This document shows, piece after piece, positions 54,199 to 61,736 of a DNA stretch of 64,000 bases (positions within the stretch are counted from its first letter, which is position 1; the number at the start of each line of letters is the position of its first letter). Origin of the DNA: Rasiella rasia (GTDB taxonomy: Bacteria; Bacteroidota; Bacteroidia; Flavobacteriales; Flavobacteriaceae); assembly GCF_011044175.1 (NCBI RefSeq), contig NZ_CP049057.1, positions 1-64,000 of the forward strand. Reading direction: 5' to 3'. The notes under the pieces were generated by a model. The model was not told where the DNA came from, did not search any database, and saw nothing but the letters and a program-made list of their open reading frames with translations. Both the position numbers and the translations under genes were made by a program.

Positions 54199-55336
54199 CT
54201 TCATTACGACTAACTGACTAATCAGGATGAAATTATTTGAAGCAGTTAAGCATAAATCACTGTTTAAAGTAACTCGTTTTATATGCTAATCCTATCCTTT
54301 TTTCCATTAGTAATACTTCAGGTTTATCTTTTCTTAAACCAACTTGCCAATTATTAAAAATCTCCCAATCATCGTTACTAAAAATTGGGTTTCCATACTG
54401 ATTCATCAAGGCTCTTCTAATTCTATCTTCTTCTCCTTTTCCCGTCAAAATCCATACTACATTAAGCTTATTATCTCCAAAACGAGCTTCAATTTTTCTT
54501 GGAAACCCCAAATAATCTACACCAAAACAGTTTATCTGAATTTGAGCATTGGGATCTGATCCATCTAGTTTTTTCTGTATTAGTAAAATTACTACGGGCT
54601 TCTAATATTGGTTTTAATTCGTCAATAGTGGCTCCCATTTTAAGAAATGCCGGAATTTGATCTGAGGAATTAGGCTCGGTTTCGTCTTTATAGCTTAAAT
54701 CTATATACGGATTTTCCCAAGCATATAGATTAGTATGCATTGCTTCTTTTGTCAATATCCAAGCGGCATCCTTGTTTTTATCTAAAAATAACCTATCTGC
54801 AACATAGACATCATAGTTCAAATATACTCTGGCTGTATCAATACGCTTACTTACAAAAACTTTCTGTACATTCCCCCTTACCTCTATGTATTTAAGCGTG
54901 TCGTCGGCAAATGTAAATACAACTTTGTCAATTATTCCATTACTAGTCTTTACTTGAGAGCAGACTAAGTGCTCCTCTTTTAATTTTGCTAAGGGAAAGT
55001 TTGGATTGTCGACCGATATCGTGTCTACTGTTTTAGATATTTCTTTTAATTTTTGAACAGTTTTTTCTAGTGATTCATTCAACTTAACACCATTGAATAT
55101 TGATTCAGTCTGTGCATAAAACATGCAAGGTGTAATCAGAAAAATAATTGTGAATATAATTTTATGCAAATTCATAATTGGAAAATTTCTTTATTATTCT
55201 ATAAGGATATCATTAAGCTTGATTGTTACAACATATATAAAAAATAGTAGTTTCAGTACTTAAACGAAAGATAGATAATAAAATAAAGGTCAGTTATAAA
55301 CCGGAAAGTTAGTACTTAAAAATCTGCTACTTTTCA
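54192..55336. repeat. 1.14-kb direct repeat, copy 2
   Basis: This is the second copy of 41481-42624, starting at the same CGTTAACC. It has one extra T, in a T-run at 54569-54574, and ends at CTACTTTTCA before unrelated sequence. No transposase is present. The two copies are in direct orientation, 12.7 kb apart. Confidence 0.95.
54257..55175 (-). pseudogene. frameshifted copy of the exported protein gene
   Basis: The first 206 codons from ATG 55175 match the gene at 41546-42463 exactly. A sixth T at 54569-54574 (five in the intact copy) then shifts the frame, which stops early at 54489. The remaining 84 codons stay open in another frame down to 54257. Unless homopolymer slippage restores the frame, the product is truncated. 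Confidence 0.9.
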
Positions 55337-55387
55337 ATCTGATTAGCTAGGCTGGATTTATAAAAAGATCGAAAATAAGTTTTTATA

Positions 55388-55410
55388 GTTAGGAATCCTT
55401 ACTATATTTG
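55388..55410 (+). promoter_or_regulatory. promoter with MarR-type operator (thioredoxin-like gene)
   Basis: GTTAGGAATCCTTAC (55388-55402) is a near-palindrome directly before a perfect TATATTTG -7 element (55403-55410). ATG is 37 bp downstream. The same operator type precedes the next two transcripts. Confidence 0.65.
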
Positions 55411-55446
55411 TAATGCAATTGTGCAATAACATAAATTCTTAATCAA

Positions 55447-55680
55447 ATGAGTAAATCAGTTTTTTATCACGCAGGTTGTCCTGTATGTGTCAGTGCAGAA
55501 CACGACATTATTAATTTAGTAGGAAAAGAAAATGTTGAAGTAGTTAACATTGGCGAAAATCGTACACGAATTTCAGAAGCAGAAAAAGCAGGAGTAAAAT
55601 CTGTTCCAGCGTTAGTTACACCTAATGGCAATGCGTTACACATCAATTTTGGTGCTTCAATTGCAGACGTAAAAGGATAA
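55447..55680 (+). CDS. small thioredoxin/glutaredoxin-like protein (CPVC)
   Basis: The 77-residue protein has the redox motif CPVC (residues 11-14) after a short strand (SVFYHAG) and a later VKSVPALVTPNG with the cis-proline of thioredoxin folds. It lacks the N- and C-terminal elements of full thioredoxin. It probably handles dithiol-disulfide exchange in the cytoplasm. It heads a set of genes behind matching operators and a MarR regulator. Confidence 0.83.
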   Translation: MSKSVFYHAGCPVCVSAEHDIINLVGKENVEVVNIGENRTRISEAEKAGVKSVPALVTPNGNALHINFGASIADVKG

Positions 55681-55697
55681 TTTTTTAACTTATAAAG

Positions 55698-55730
55698 TTA
55701 GGATTCCTAATATATTGTAGGTATCCTAAC
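55698..55730 (+). promoter_or_regulatory. tandem MarR-type operators
   Basis: TTAGGATTCCTAA (55698-55710), a near-perfect palindrome, is followed by a second partial copy GTAGGTATCCTAAC (55717-55730). They lie 19 bp or more before the start of the exported protein gene at 55749. Confidence 0.6.
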
Positions 55731-55748
55731 TTTTTAAAACAATTTAGT

Positions 55749-56468
55749 ATGAAATCAATAATATTATTTTCAGCCATGGTTTTTTCGGTACTTCAAACCG
55801 GCTATACCCAAGAAAGCGAATACAGAAATGACGACTTTTTAATAAATGAAGTTAGCGTAACGCACCAAGCCGATTTAGGCATTACAATTTGGGAAATACG
55901 TGTGAATGGCAAGGCGGGCAACACAACGCCTACAAAAGTTGGTCAACTCAATGGCGCACCAGTTTTGGGATATGTGTTTCCAACCAGTTTAAAATCAACC
56001 GACGTAGGTTTCAATCAAACAGCTGGTATTGTAGCACTTGCTCTAACATCTCATCCCGACTTTGATGATACACCTTTGTGGGACGAGAATAACGATAACG
56101 TTTATGATAACGATGGCGTTATTTGGCATCCTCATTGGGTTATTCTTCACGAAGATAAACGAGTAGGGGGAGGTCTTTCAGTAAAACAATTTAAAAAAGC
56201 AGATGAAGCAGTTATATTACCGCCAACAAATCCAGGAATGCCAATGTATATGGACTCACCAGGTTATCCTGTTTCCACTAAAAATAGAACCATAAAAGTC
56301 ATAGTTCCTGATTACCGAATGAACAACAAAACAGAATTTAATTATGATGGTGTTACAGCTTTTATGAAAGTTAACACAAGTAATGAAAACTTACCAATGT
56401 TGGGCGTTTATGAAGTTTTTAGTGTAGCAAGTGGAGATTTGTCTTTACCCTATAAAGTTAAAAAGTAA
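55749..56468 (+). CDS. exported protein of unknown function
   Basis: The 239-residue protein has a signal peptide ending near GYTQE. The mature part is rich in beta-type sequence: EIRVNGKAGNTTPTKVGQLNG, then WHPHWVILHEDKRVGGG and VPDYRMNNKTEFNYDG. Acidic DENNDNVYDNDG near residue 117 looks like a calcium loop. I do not recognise the family. It is preceded by MarR-type operators and followed 4 bp later by the DUF2024 gene. Confidence 0.72.
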   Translation: MKSIILFSAMVFSVLQTGYTQESEYRNDDFLINEVSVTHQADLGITIWEIRVNGKAGNTTPTKVGQLNGAPVLGYVFPTSLKSTDVGFNQTAGIVALALTSHPDFDDTPLWDENNDNVYDNDGVIWHPHWVILHEDKRVGGGLSVKQFKKADEAVILPPTNPGMPMYMDSPGYPVSTKNRTIKVIVPDYRMNNKTEFNYDGVTAFMKVNTSNENLPMLGVYEVFSVASGDLSLPYKVKK

Positions 56469-56472
56469 TATC

Positions 56473-56736
56473 ATGAAAATAGCAGTTTGGGACACCTATG
56501 TGAAAAGAGAAGATGGAAAGGTAATGCATTTTGATATTTTGGTTCCAAAAAATATAACAGACGAAACAACCATAATAGCTCATGGTAAGTCTTATTTGGA
56601 AACCAAGGCTTTTGCAACAAACCAATTAACAGCTAATGAATGTCGCCTATGTCATTTTGAACAAGCAACCCAAGATATTATCTTATCAATTCAACAAAAA
56701 GGATACGCAATTATAGAAATGGAAAATTGTAATTAA
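56473..56736 (+). CDS. DUF2024-family protein
   Basis: The 87-residue protein starts KIAVWDTYVKREDGKVMHFDI and contains CRLCHFEQATQDI, the family's cysteine pair (CxxC) and histidine. The role is unknown, but the cysteines suggest metal or redox chemistry. I use the ATG at 56473; the longer frame from 56431 overlaps the preceding gene. It is probably in one transcript with the exported protein gene. Confidence 0.85.
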   Translation: MKIAVWDTYVKREDGKVMHFDILVPKNITDETTIIAHGKSYLETKAFATNQLTANECRLCHFEQATQDIILSIQQKGYAIIEMENCN

Positions 56737-56741
56737 TTTAA

Positions 56742-56759
56742 TTAGGATTGCTAACTTTG
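56742..56759 (+). promoter_or_regulatory. MarR-type operator and promoter of the marR gene
   Basis: TTAGGATTGCTAA (56742-56754) overlaps a perfect TAACTTTG -7 element (56752-56759), 30 bp before the ATG. The regulator probably represses itself. Confidence 0.65.
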
Positions 56760-56789
56760 CCTGTCGAATAATTCTCGACAGGCTTTTTT

Positions 56790-57401
56790 ATGAAAGAAAG
56801 TACATTTAATCCAAAACAGCAAGAAAACGATATTTCGAGTAAAATCGTTGTAGGATTGGAACGTGTTTCAGAAGTATTTAAAATCTTATTATGGGAGCAA
56901 GCTAAAATGGTTGGATTAAGTCCAATTCAAATTCAGATACTTATTTTCATAGCATTCCATAAAACAGATTTATGTAACGTTAGTCACCTTGCTAGAGAGT
57001 TTAATATAACAAAACCGACTGTAAGTGATGCTGTTAGAATTTTGGACAAGAAAGGGCTTATCATAAAGGACTATTCATCATCTGACAGTCGAAGTTATTC
57101 AATATCCCTATCTAAATTAGGTAATGAAATAGTCTCACAAACGAACGACTTCTCAAGTCCGTTAAAAAAGGAAGTCAATGCATTTTCGCAATCTGAATTA
57201 GAGAGTTTGTTTGCAACGTTAAGTCAACTAATATATAAGCTAAACCGCAATGGAATTTTGAGTGTTCAAAGAACTTGTTTTGCTTGTAAGTTTTATGAAA
57301 GAAATCGAGAAGTTGATTATTGCAACCTACTTCAAAAAGAATTATTGAATAAGGAAATCCGATTGGATTGTCCAGAATATGAAGAAAGAGCTAGTGGCTA
57401 A
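56790..57401 (+). CDS. MarR-family regulator with C-terminal cysteine cluster
   Basis: The 203-residue protein has a MarR winged helix: VSHLAREFNITKPTVSDAVRILDKKGLI, with the wing DSRSYSISLSKLG. Beyond the usual length is a tail with four cysteines, C163, C166, C178 and C194 (CFAC, YC, DCPE). This is likely a metal, Fe-S or thiol switch. Operators TTAGGAWTCCTAA before this gene and two upstream transcripts suggest a redox-responsive local regulon. Its TAA stop lies inside site F. Confidence 0.88.
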   Translation: MKESTFNPKQQENDISSKIVVGLERVSEVFKILLWEQAKMVGLSPIQIQILIFIAFHKTDLCNVSHLAREFNITKPTVSDAVRILDKKGLIIKDYSSSDSRSYSISLSKLGNEIVSQTNDFSSPLKKEVNAFSQSELESLFATLSQLIYKLNRNGILSVQRTCFACKFYERNREVDYCNLLQKELLNKEIRLDCPEYEERASG

Positions 57402-57528
57402 CAACATATATAATTAATCCCTATTTCTAGTCTACTTACCAAATTACTAGCAGATTTTCTATTCAGTTTGTATATGCTAAACTAGTTGTTTAAATCACCC
57501 AATAGCTCGTAGCCAAGACCGTTGGGCT
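57397..57528 (+). repeat. attC-like site F
   Basis: GGCTAAC (57397-57403) followed by AACATATATAA forms the left end; CAAGACCGTTGGGC is the right end, with GTTGGGC (57522-57528) matching GTTRRRY. The centre has TTTGTATATG, complementary to the left CATATATAA. The site is 132 bp long, like site B, and its outer part recurs degraded at 60365. Confidence 0.5.
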
Positions 57529-57586
57529 TCATTATTTGATTACCCCAATTAATTAAAAATCATATCTTTAGAGAAACTATCGACTT

Positions 57587-58375
57587 ATGATAAAATTCTT
57601 TCGGAAAATACGCTACGACCTTCTAGGAAAAAATAAAACTGGAAAGTACATTAAATATGCTATTGGAGAAATTGTACTTGTGGTTATTGGAATTTTGATT
57701 GCGCTACAGATTAATAACTGGAATGAGCAAAGAAAAGACAGAACAAAAGAAACTATTTTACTAAATCAACTTCGAGAAGATTATCAGGCTAATCTAATTC
57801 AACTTGAAGAAAAAATGACGACAAGAGAAAAGATTGTAATTTCGGCAGTTTCATTATTAGAAGCATTTGATTACCCGCAGAAGGCAAATAGAGATAGCGT
57901 TATAAAAAAAATTGCAATTATCGGAAACGATCCAACGTTTGACCCTATAAAGAATGATTTAAACAGTTCTGAGAATTTAAGATTGATTAGAAATGTAAAA
58001 TTAAGTCGCTTGCTGTCCAATTGGTCATCAGATGTAGTTGCAGTTAAAGAGGTTGAGGATCTTTGGACTAAAATAGTATACAACCAATTTGATTTGGCCA
58101 GTTTAGAATTAGGTATCGGTAGGGATTTGTCAAATAGTTTTATGAACGAACAAGACCATCCTTGGTTATTAGACCAAAATCCAAGTTCATTTAAAATTAA
58201 AATAGGAAAATCAAAATTAGGAGCAAACCTAAATGAAATATTAACCAATAAATATTTAGAAGGTGTTTTAGGGAATGCTATAACAATAAATAAGTCAGCA
58301 AATTTGCAATCTGAGGCATTGCGCAATAGAATTAGGGACATACTGGCTATAATCGAAATTGAATTAAATAAATAA
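57587..58375 (+). CDS. DUF6090-family membrane protein
   Basis: The 262-residue protein begins KFFRKIRYDLLGKNKTGKYIKYAIGEIVLVVIGILIALQINNWNE, the strict start of DUF6090, with one membrane segment at residues 28-44. The rest is a periplasmic helical domain. DUF6090 proteins often occur in clusters in Flavobacteria; no function is established. It is a single-gene block between sites F and G. Confidence 0.85.
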   Translation: MIKFFRKIRYDLLGKNKTGKYIKYAIGEIVLVVIGILIALQINNWNEQRKDRTKETILLNQLREDYQANLIQLEEKMTTREKIVISAVSLLEAFDYPQKANRDSVIKKIAIIGNDPTFDPIKNDLNSSENLRLIRNVKLSRLLSNWSSDVVAVKEVEDLWTKIVYNQFDLASLELGIGRDLSNSFMNEQDHPWLLDQNPSSFKIKIGKSKLGANLNEILTNKYLEGVLGNAITINKSANLQSEALRNRIRDILAIIEIELNK

Positions 58376-58380
58376 TGAAA

Positions 58381-58593
58381 ACATAACAACGCGTATAATG
58401 TGGTGGTCTAATGGTTAAGTGAATCGTATTTCCTACATTAAATCGTAAATTAGTCCATCGGAAAAAACCGATAAGCAGGGCCACTGCACACGGCTGCTTC
58501 GCATGTTGGCTTCCCACTTTCGCTGACGCAACATGTTGGCACTTCTGAAACAATCACTCAAACCCCATCATATCATACACAAAACAGTTGTGC
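58381..58593 (+). repeat. attC-like site G
   Basis: AACAACGCGTATAATGTGGTGG on the left and CCCCATCATATCATACAC (near 58563-58580) on the right form an imperfect inverted repeat. It ends ACAGTTGTGCG. Inside are direct repeats CATGTTGGC at 58502 and 58532. Blocks shared with site A lie at identical spacing. It fills most of the 328-bp gap before the serine hydrolase gene. Confidence 0.5.
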
Positions 58594-58703
58594 GCAAGCC
58601 TATTTCAGGTTAAACTATTGATTTAAAAAAGAGCAATGTTAATTTTATACAATTTTGCATCTTTTTTTCGAGGTACTTTTGCCTTATAAAGAAACGAAAA
58701 ATC

Positions 58704-60344
58704 ATGACTAAGAGATTTATAATTAGTCTTACCATGTTTCTGTCGCTATTTAATACCTCTGCTCAACAAAGCATGGCGGATTATATAGGAGAATGGACGG
58801 GAAAGCCAAAAATTGATGATGCCCTTTATCTGGACATAACTATTGAAAAGTTACCTAACGAAAATGCTATTTTTACACTTTCAAATCACAAAAACGTTCT
58901 AACAAAATCCTTCAAATTTGAAAACAATGTTACTATTACCTTAGATGATAATTTTGGTTTTAATGGAATGGTCAATAAGAATCAATCAGAAATAATTGGT
59001 TTTATTAGGCTAAATAAGGATTTGTACCCAACTGTACTCTATAAAGTAGGAAACAAATTCGAAGGAAAATGGAACTTATCAATTATTCATTATCTACAGC
59101 CTCAATCTTTAAAATTAACTATAAGAGAAGGTGGTGGAGAAGATGACGAATATAAGGCCTATCCAATTCTTGGAAGTTTCTGGTGTGCTGATTTTAAGAA
59201 AAAAAACGACTCGATTTCATTTACAGATTATAAAACAGGACTTGAATTCGAAGGTGTCCTAAATCGCTCTGAAATAATATTAAACATCAGTATAGGAGAT
59301 ATTTTTATTGCTCAAACATCATTTAAAAAAAATATAAAGCAGCACAAATTTGTTTCATCCGTTGTAGATGAAAATTATGAATTTGACGATGGTTGGAAAT
59401 TATCAAAGCAACTACTATCATTACCAAAATTGGAGCATGCTATACACCGCGATATTTTGGAAGGAATTGAGAGTGTGCTTATTGCTAAAAACAGTGAAAT
59501 CATTTATGAAAAATATTATGCTGGTTTTAATGCGAGAATCCCTCATGATATGCGTTCTGCCTCAAAAAGCATCTCCTCAGCCATTATTGGTATAGCGATA
59601 GATGATGGTATTATAGAGAACGTTGAGCAGGAAATTTATAAGTATCTACCACAAGAATATCAATACACCAAGGATTATCAAAAATCTAGAATACGTGTTA
59701 AAGATTTACTTACAATGAGTTCAGGAATAAATGTTTCTGAAGGCCAATATCAAGAATCTGATAATTGGTTGAAAACAGTGTTAGAAGCTCCCTTAAAACA
59801 CGAACCAAATTCACATACTACTTATAAATCTGCCGATCCTTTTCTTTCAGGAGTATACTTAAGTAAACGTTTAGATATGCCATTAGCAATCTATATGCAT
59901 AAAGAGTTTTTTATGCCTCTAGGAATTACAAATTACATATTGAATACAGATGACACCAACGTTATACCTTATTTTGGAGGTGGTTTGTATTTAACCCCTA
60001 GAGATATGCTCAAGTTTGGTCAATTATATCTAAACAAAGGCTTATGGAATGATAAACGTATTATTTCTAAAAAATGGGTTAACGATTCATTTAAGAAGCA
60101 TACTTTTTTAGAAGATGTAAGTGATAAAAATGAATACGGCTACTTTTGGTGGCACAACACCTATACCATTAATGGAAAGAGATTAGAATCTGTTGAAGCC
60201 AGAGGTGCTGGAGGACAATATATTTTCATTATTCCAGATTTAAACGCTGTAATTGTTATAACATCAGGGAATTATAGAAACGGGAAAACTAGACAGCCAG
60301 AAAAAATAGTGAAGGAATATCTTCTATCTGCTATTTTAAATTAA
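58704..60344 (+). CDS. serine hydrolase, class C beta-lactamase/DD-peptidase-like, exported
   Basis: The 546-residue protein has a signal peptide (FLSLFNTSAQ). After a 230-residue N-terminal part it has a beta-lactamase-like domain: MRSASKSISSA with the nucleophile in S285-A-S-K288 (SxxK), a later YKSADPFLSG (YxS/N-like) and a HNT..GKRLE region before GAGGQYIFI. Such proteins act on D-amino acid or ester bonds; it need not give beta-lactam resistance. It is a single-gene block. Confidence 0.85.
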   Translation: MTKRFIISLTMFLSLFNTSAQQSMADYIGEWTGKPKIDDALYLDITIEKLPNENAIFTLSNHKNVLTKSFKFENNVTITLDDNFGFNGMVNKNQSEIIGFIRLNKDLYPTVLYKVGNKFEGKWNLSIIHYLQPQSLKLTIREGGGEDDEYKAYPILGSFWCADFKKKNDSISFTDYKTGLEFEGVLNRSEIILNISIGDIFIAQTSFKKNIKQHKFVSSVVDENYEFDDGWKLSKQLLSLPKLEHAIHRDILEGIESVLIAKNSEIIYEKYYAGFNARIPHDMRSASKSISSAIIGIAIDDGIIENVEQEIYKYLPQEYQYTKDYQKSRIRVKDLLTMSSGINVSEGQYQESDNWLKTVLEAPLKHEPNSHTTYKSADPFLSGVYLSKRLDMPLAIYMHKEFFMPLGITNYILNTDDTNVIPYFGGGLYLTPRDMLKFGQLYLNKGLWNDKRIISKKWVNDSFKKHTFLEDVSDKNEYGYFWWHNTYTINGKRLESVEARGAGGQYIFIIPDLNAVIVITSGNYRNGKTRQPEKIVKEYLLSAILN

Positions 60345-60364
60345 ATAGACAATATATTTCCTTG

Positions 60365-60550
60365 TATAATTAATCCCTAGTTCTAGTCTACTTACCAAAT
60401 TACTAGCAGCTTCTCTATTCAGTTTGTATATGTTATACTAGTTATTTAAATCACCCAACAGCTCATTACCAAAATCGATATACTACATTAATTAAATTTC
60501 AAAACTCATTAATTATCATATCTTTAAAGAAACTAACGGCTTGTGATAAA
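60365..60550 (+). repeat. degraded copy of site F and flanking leader
   Basis: About 185 bp from TATAATTAATCCC to TGATAAA align with 57407-57594 at high identity by eye, including ACTTACCAAATTACTAGCAG and CATATCTTTA. The CGTT end of site F is not kept. It marks another block boundary. Confidence 0.7.
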
Positions 60551-60754
60551 AAGGAACCTAAAAACTTTGACTTAGATTTTTACTTAAAGGAAAAAATTAA
60601 AAATTGGGATAGATTTGAGATTCCGAAGTACGAGAATGAAGAGAACAACATTGTTTATGTACTTGGTGCAGGAGCGTCTGATTAACTAAAACTTCATTAT
60701 AATGACGATGGCCTGATAATAAAGCTAGCGTATAGAAGCGAAGACCCAGGGTAA
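60542..60754 (+). pseudogene. remnant of a small gene with in-frame stop
   Basis: An open frame reads CDKKEPKNFDLDFYLKEK, then VYVLGAGASD, a TAA at 60683-60685, then LHYNDDGLIIKLAYRSEDPG and a TAA at 60752-60754, all in one frame. The continuous sensible protein sequence on both sides of the internal TAA points to a nonsense mutation. The start is lost in the degraded repeat upstream. The family is not recognised. Confidence 0.6.
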
Positions 60755-60807
60755 GAAATGAATAAAGTGCGTTTTATATCAATATATAATTATTTAGTAG
60801 CTGAAAT

Positions 60808-61251
60808 ATGAAAACAACCTACCCACCAATCATCGTCACACAAACCTTTCCTGTTTCTGCGGAAACCGTCTGGAAGGCAATTACTTCTATTGATGAAATG
60901 AAGCAATGGTATTTTGAAGTACTGAGTAGTTTTAAACCTAAAGTAGGCTTTGAAACCCGTTTTACGGTTTCGGTTGAAGATAGAGTTTATCCGCATATCT
61001 GGAAGGTAACTGAAGTAATTCCGAAGCAAAAAATTTCGTACCAATGGACTTTCGACGGGTACAAAGGAAAAAGTGTAACCCATTGGGAACTTTCCGAAGA
61101 AAACAATAAAACAACGTTAAAATTAACTTCAGAAGTACTAGAACCTTATCCTGAAAACATTCCAGAATTTGAACGAGAAAGTGGGGTAGAAGGATGGAAT
61201 TATTTTATAAAAAAAACGCTTGACATCCTATTTACAGACCGTGAAATTTAG
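60808..61251 (+). CDS. SRPBCC-family (AHSA1-like) protein
   Basis: The 147-residue protein has the activator-of-Hsp90-like/START pattern: VTQTFPVSAETVWKAITSIDEMKQWYF at the start, KVTEVIPKQKISYQWTFDGYKG, and a closing GVEGWNYFIKKTLDIL helix. It lies just after the accessory island, where composition looks like the flanking chromosome. The ligand is unknown. Confidence 0.85.
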   Translation: MKTTYPPIIVTQTFPVSAETVWKAITSIDEMKQWYFEVLSSFKPKVGFETRFTVSVEDRVYPHIWKVTEVIPKQKISYQWTFDGYKGKSVTHWELSEENNKTTLKLTSEVLEPYPENIPEFERESGVEGWNYFIKKTLDILFTDREI

Positions 61252-61272
61252 TTAGTGCGTACTTCAAAATAA

Positions 61273-61725
61273 CTAGAGCAACTTTTCGAAACAAACACTG
61301 TTCTCTTGGCCTTTATATTGCCCATAGTTTTGAATTCGAGCATAGCCATTCTTTTCGTACAATGCAATGGCGTCGGGCTGTCTTTTTCCAGTCTCTAAGG
61401 CAGATTTCTCATAATCTAACTCTTTTGCCCACAATTCTAACTCGGTAAGCAGCCGAGAACCTATTCCTTGGCCTCGATATTCAGGTACAGTAAACATACG
61501 TTTTACTTCTACACAGGTTGGTGTTAGTTCTTTAATTGCACCTATGGCAACTGGTATCTCCTCATGGTAACCTACCAGTCTATGTTTAAGCGTATCTAAA
61601 CCATTAAACTGATGGTAAAACTCGTGCTCGTCTCCATCGGTTTCTGCCAAAGTAGTATCTAATTGTTTAACCAAATTAATAAAGTCTACCTGATGGGTCG
61701 GTACGCGCTTAAATATAATGTTCAT
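61273..61725 (-). CDS. GNAT N-acetyltransferase
   Basis: The 150-residue protein has the acetyl-CoA loop MFTVPEYRGQGIGSRLL and a later YEKSALETGKRQPDAIALYEKNGY segment, standard GNAT motifs. The substrate is unknown. I use the ATG at 61725; a TTG one codon upstream is possible. It is on the minus strand next to the hydrolase gene. Confidence 0.88.
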   Translation of the reverse strand: MNIIFKRVPTHQVDFINLVKQLDTTLAETDGDEHEFYHQFNGLDTLKHRLVGYHEEIPVAIGAIKELTPTCVEVKRMFTVPEYRGQGIGSRLLTELELWAKELDYEKSALETGKRQPDAIALYEKNGYARIQNYGQYKGQENSVCFEKLL

Positions 61726-61736
61726 CAATACAGTAC

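Larger units (their letters stand above)
40256..60754. mobile_element. candidate integron-like cassette array without visible integrase
   Basis: From the end of the 1360-residue gene to the degraded gene at 60754, blocks of accessory genes are separated by imperfect inverted repeats. Five or more of these start with a CAACAA-type element within or just after a stop codon and end with CGTT or a related sequence before the next block. One block is duplicated with an edge exactly at such a CGTT. No transposase, tyrosine recombinase or inverted terminal repeats of the whole island are seen. The integron label is an inference from geometry. Confidence 0.45.

Noticed and set aside
41481-55336. Composite transposon bounded by the 1.14-kb direct repeats
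   Set aside because: The repeats encode an exported protein rather than a transposase and show no terminal inverted repeats or target duplication.
58347-58553. 68-codon minus-strand frame in the gap after the DUF6090 gene
   Set aside because: Lies over site G and its direct repeats and has no plausible domain.
58704-60344. Beta-lactam resistance gene
   Set aside because: The SxxK hydrolase fold is shared with peptidases and esterases, and nothing in the sequence shows beta-lactamase specificity.
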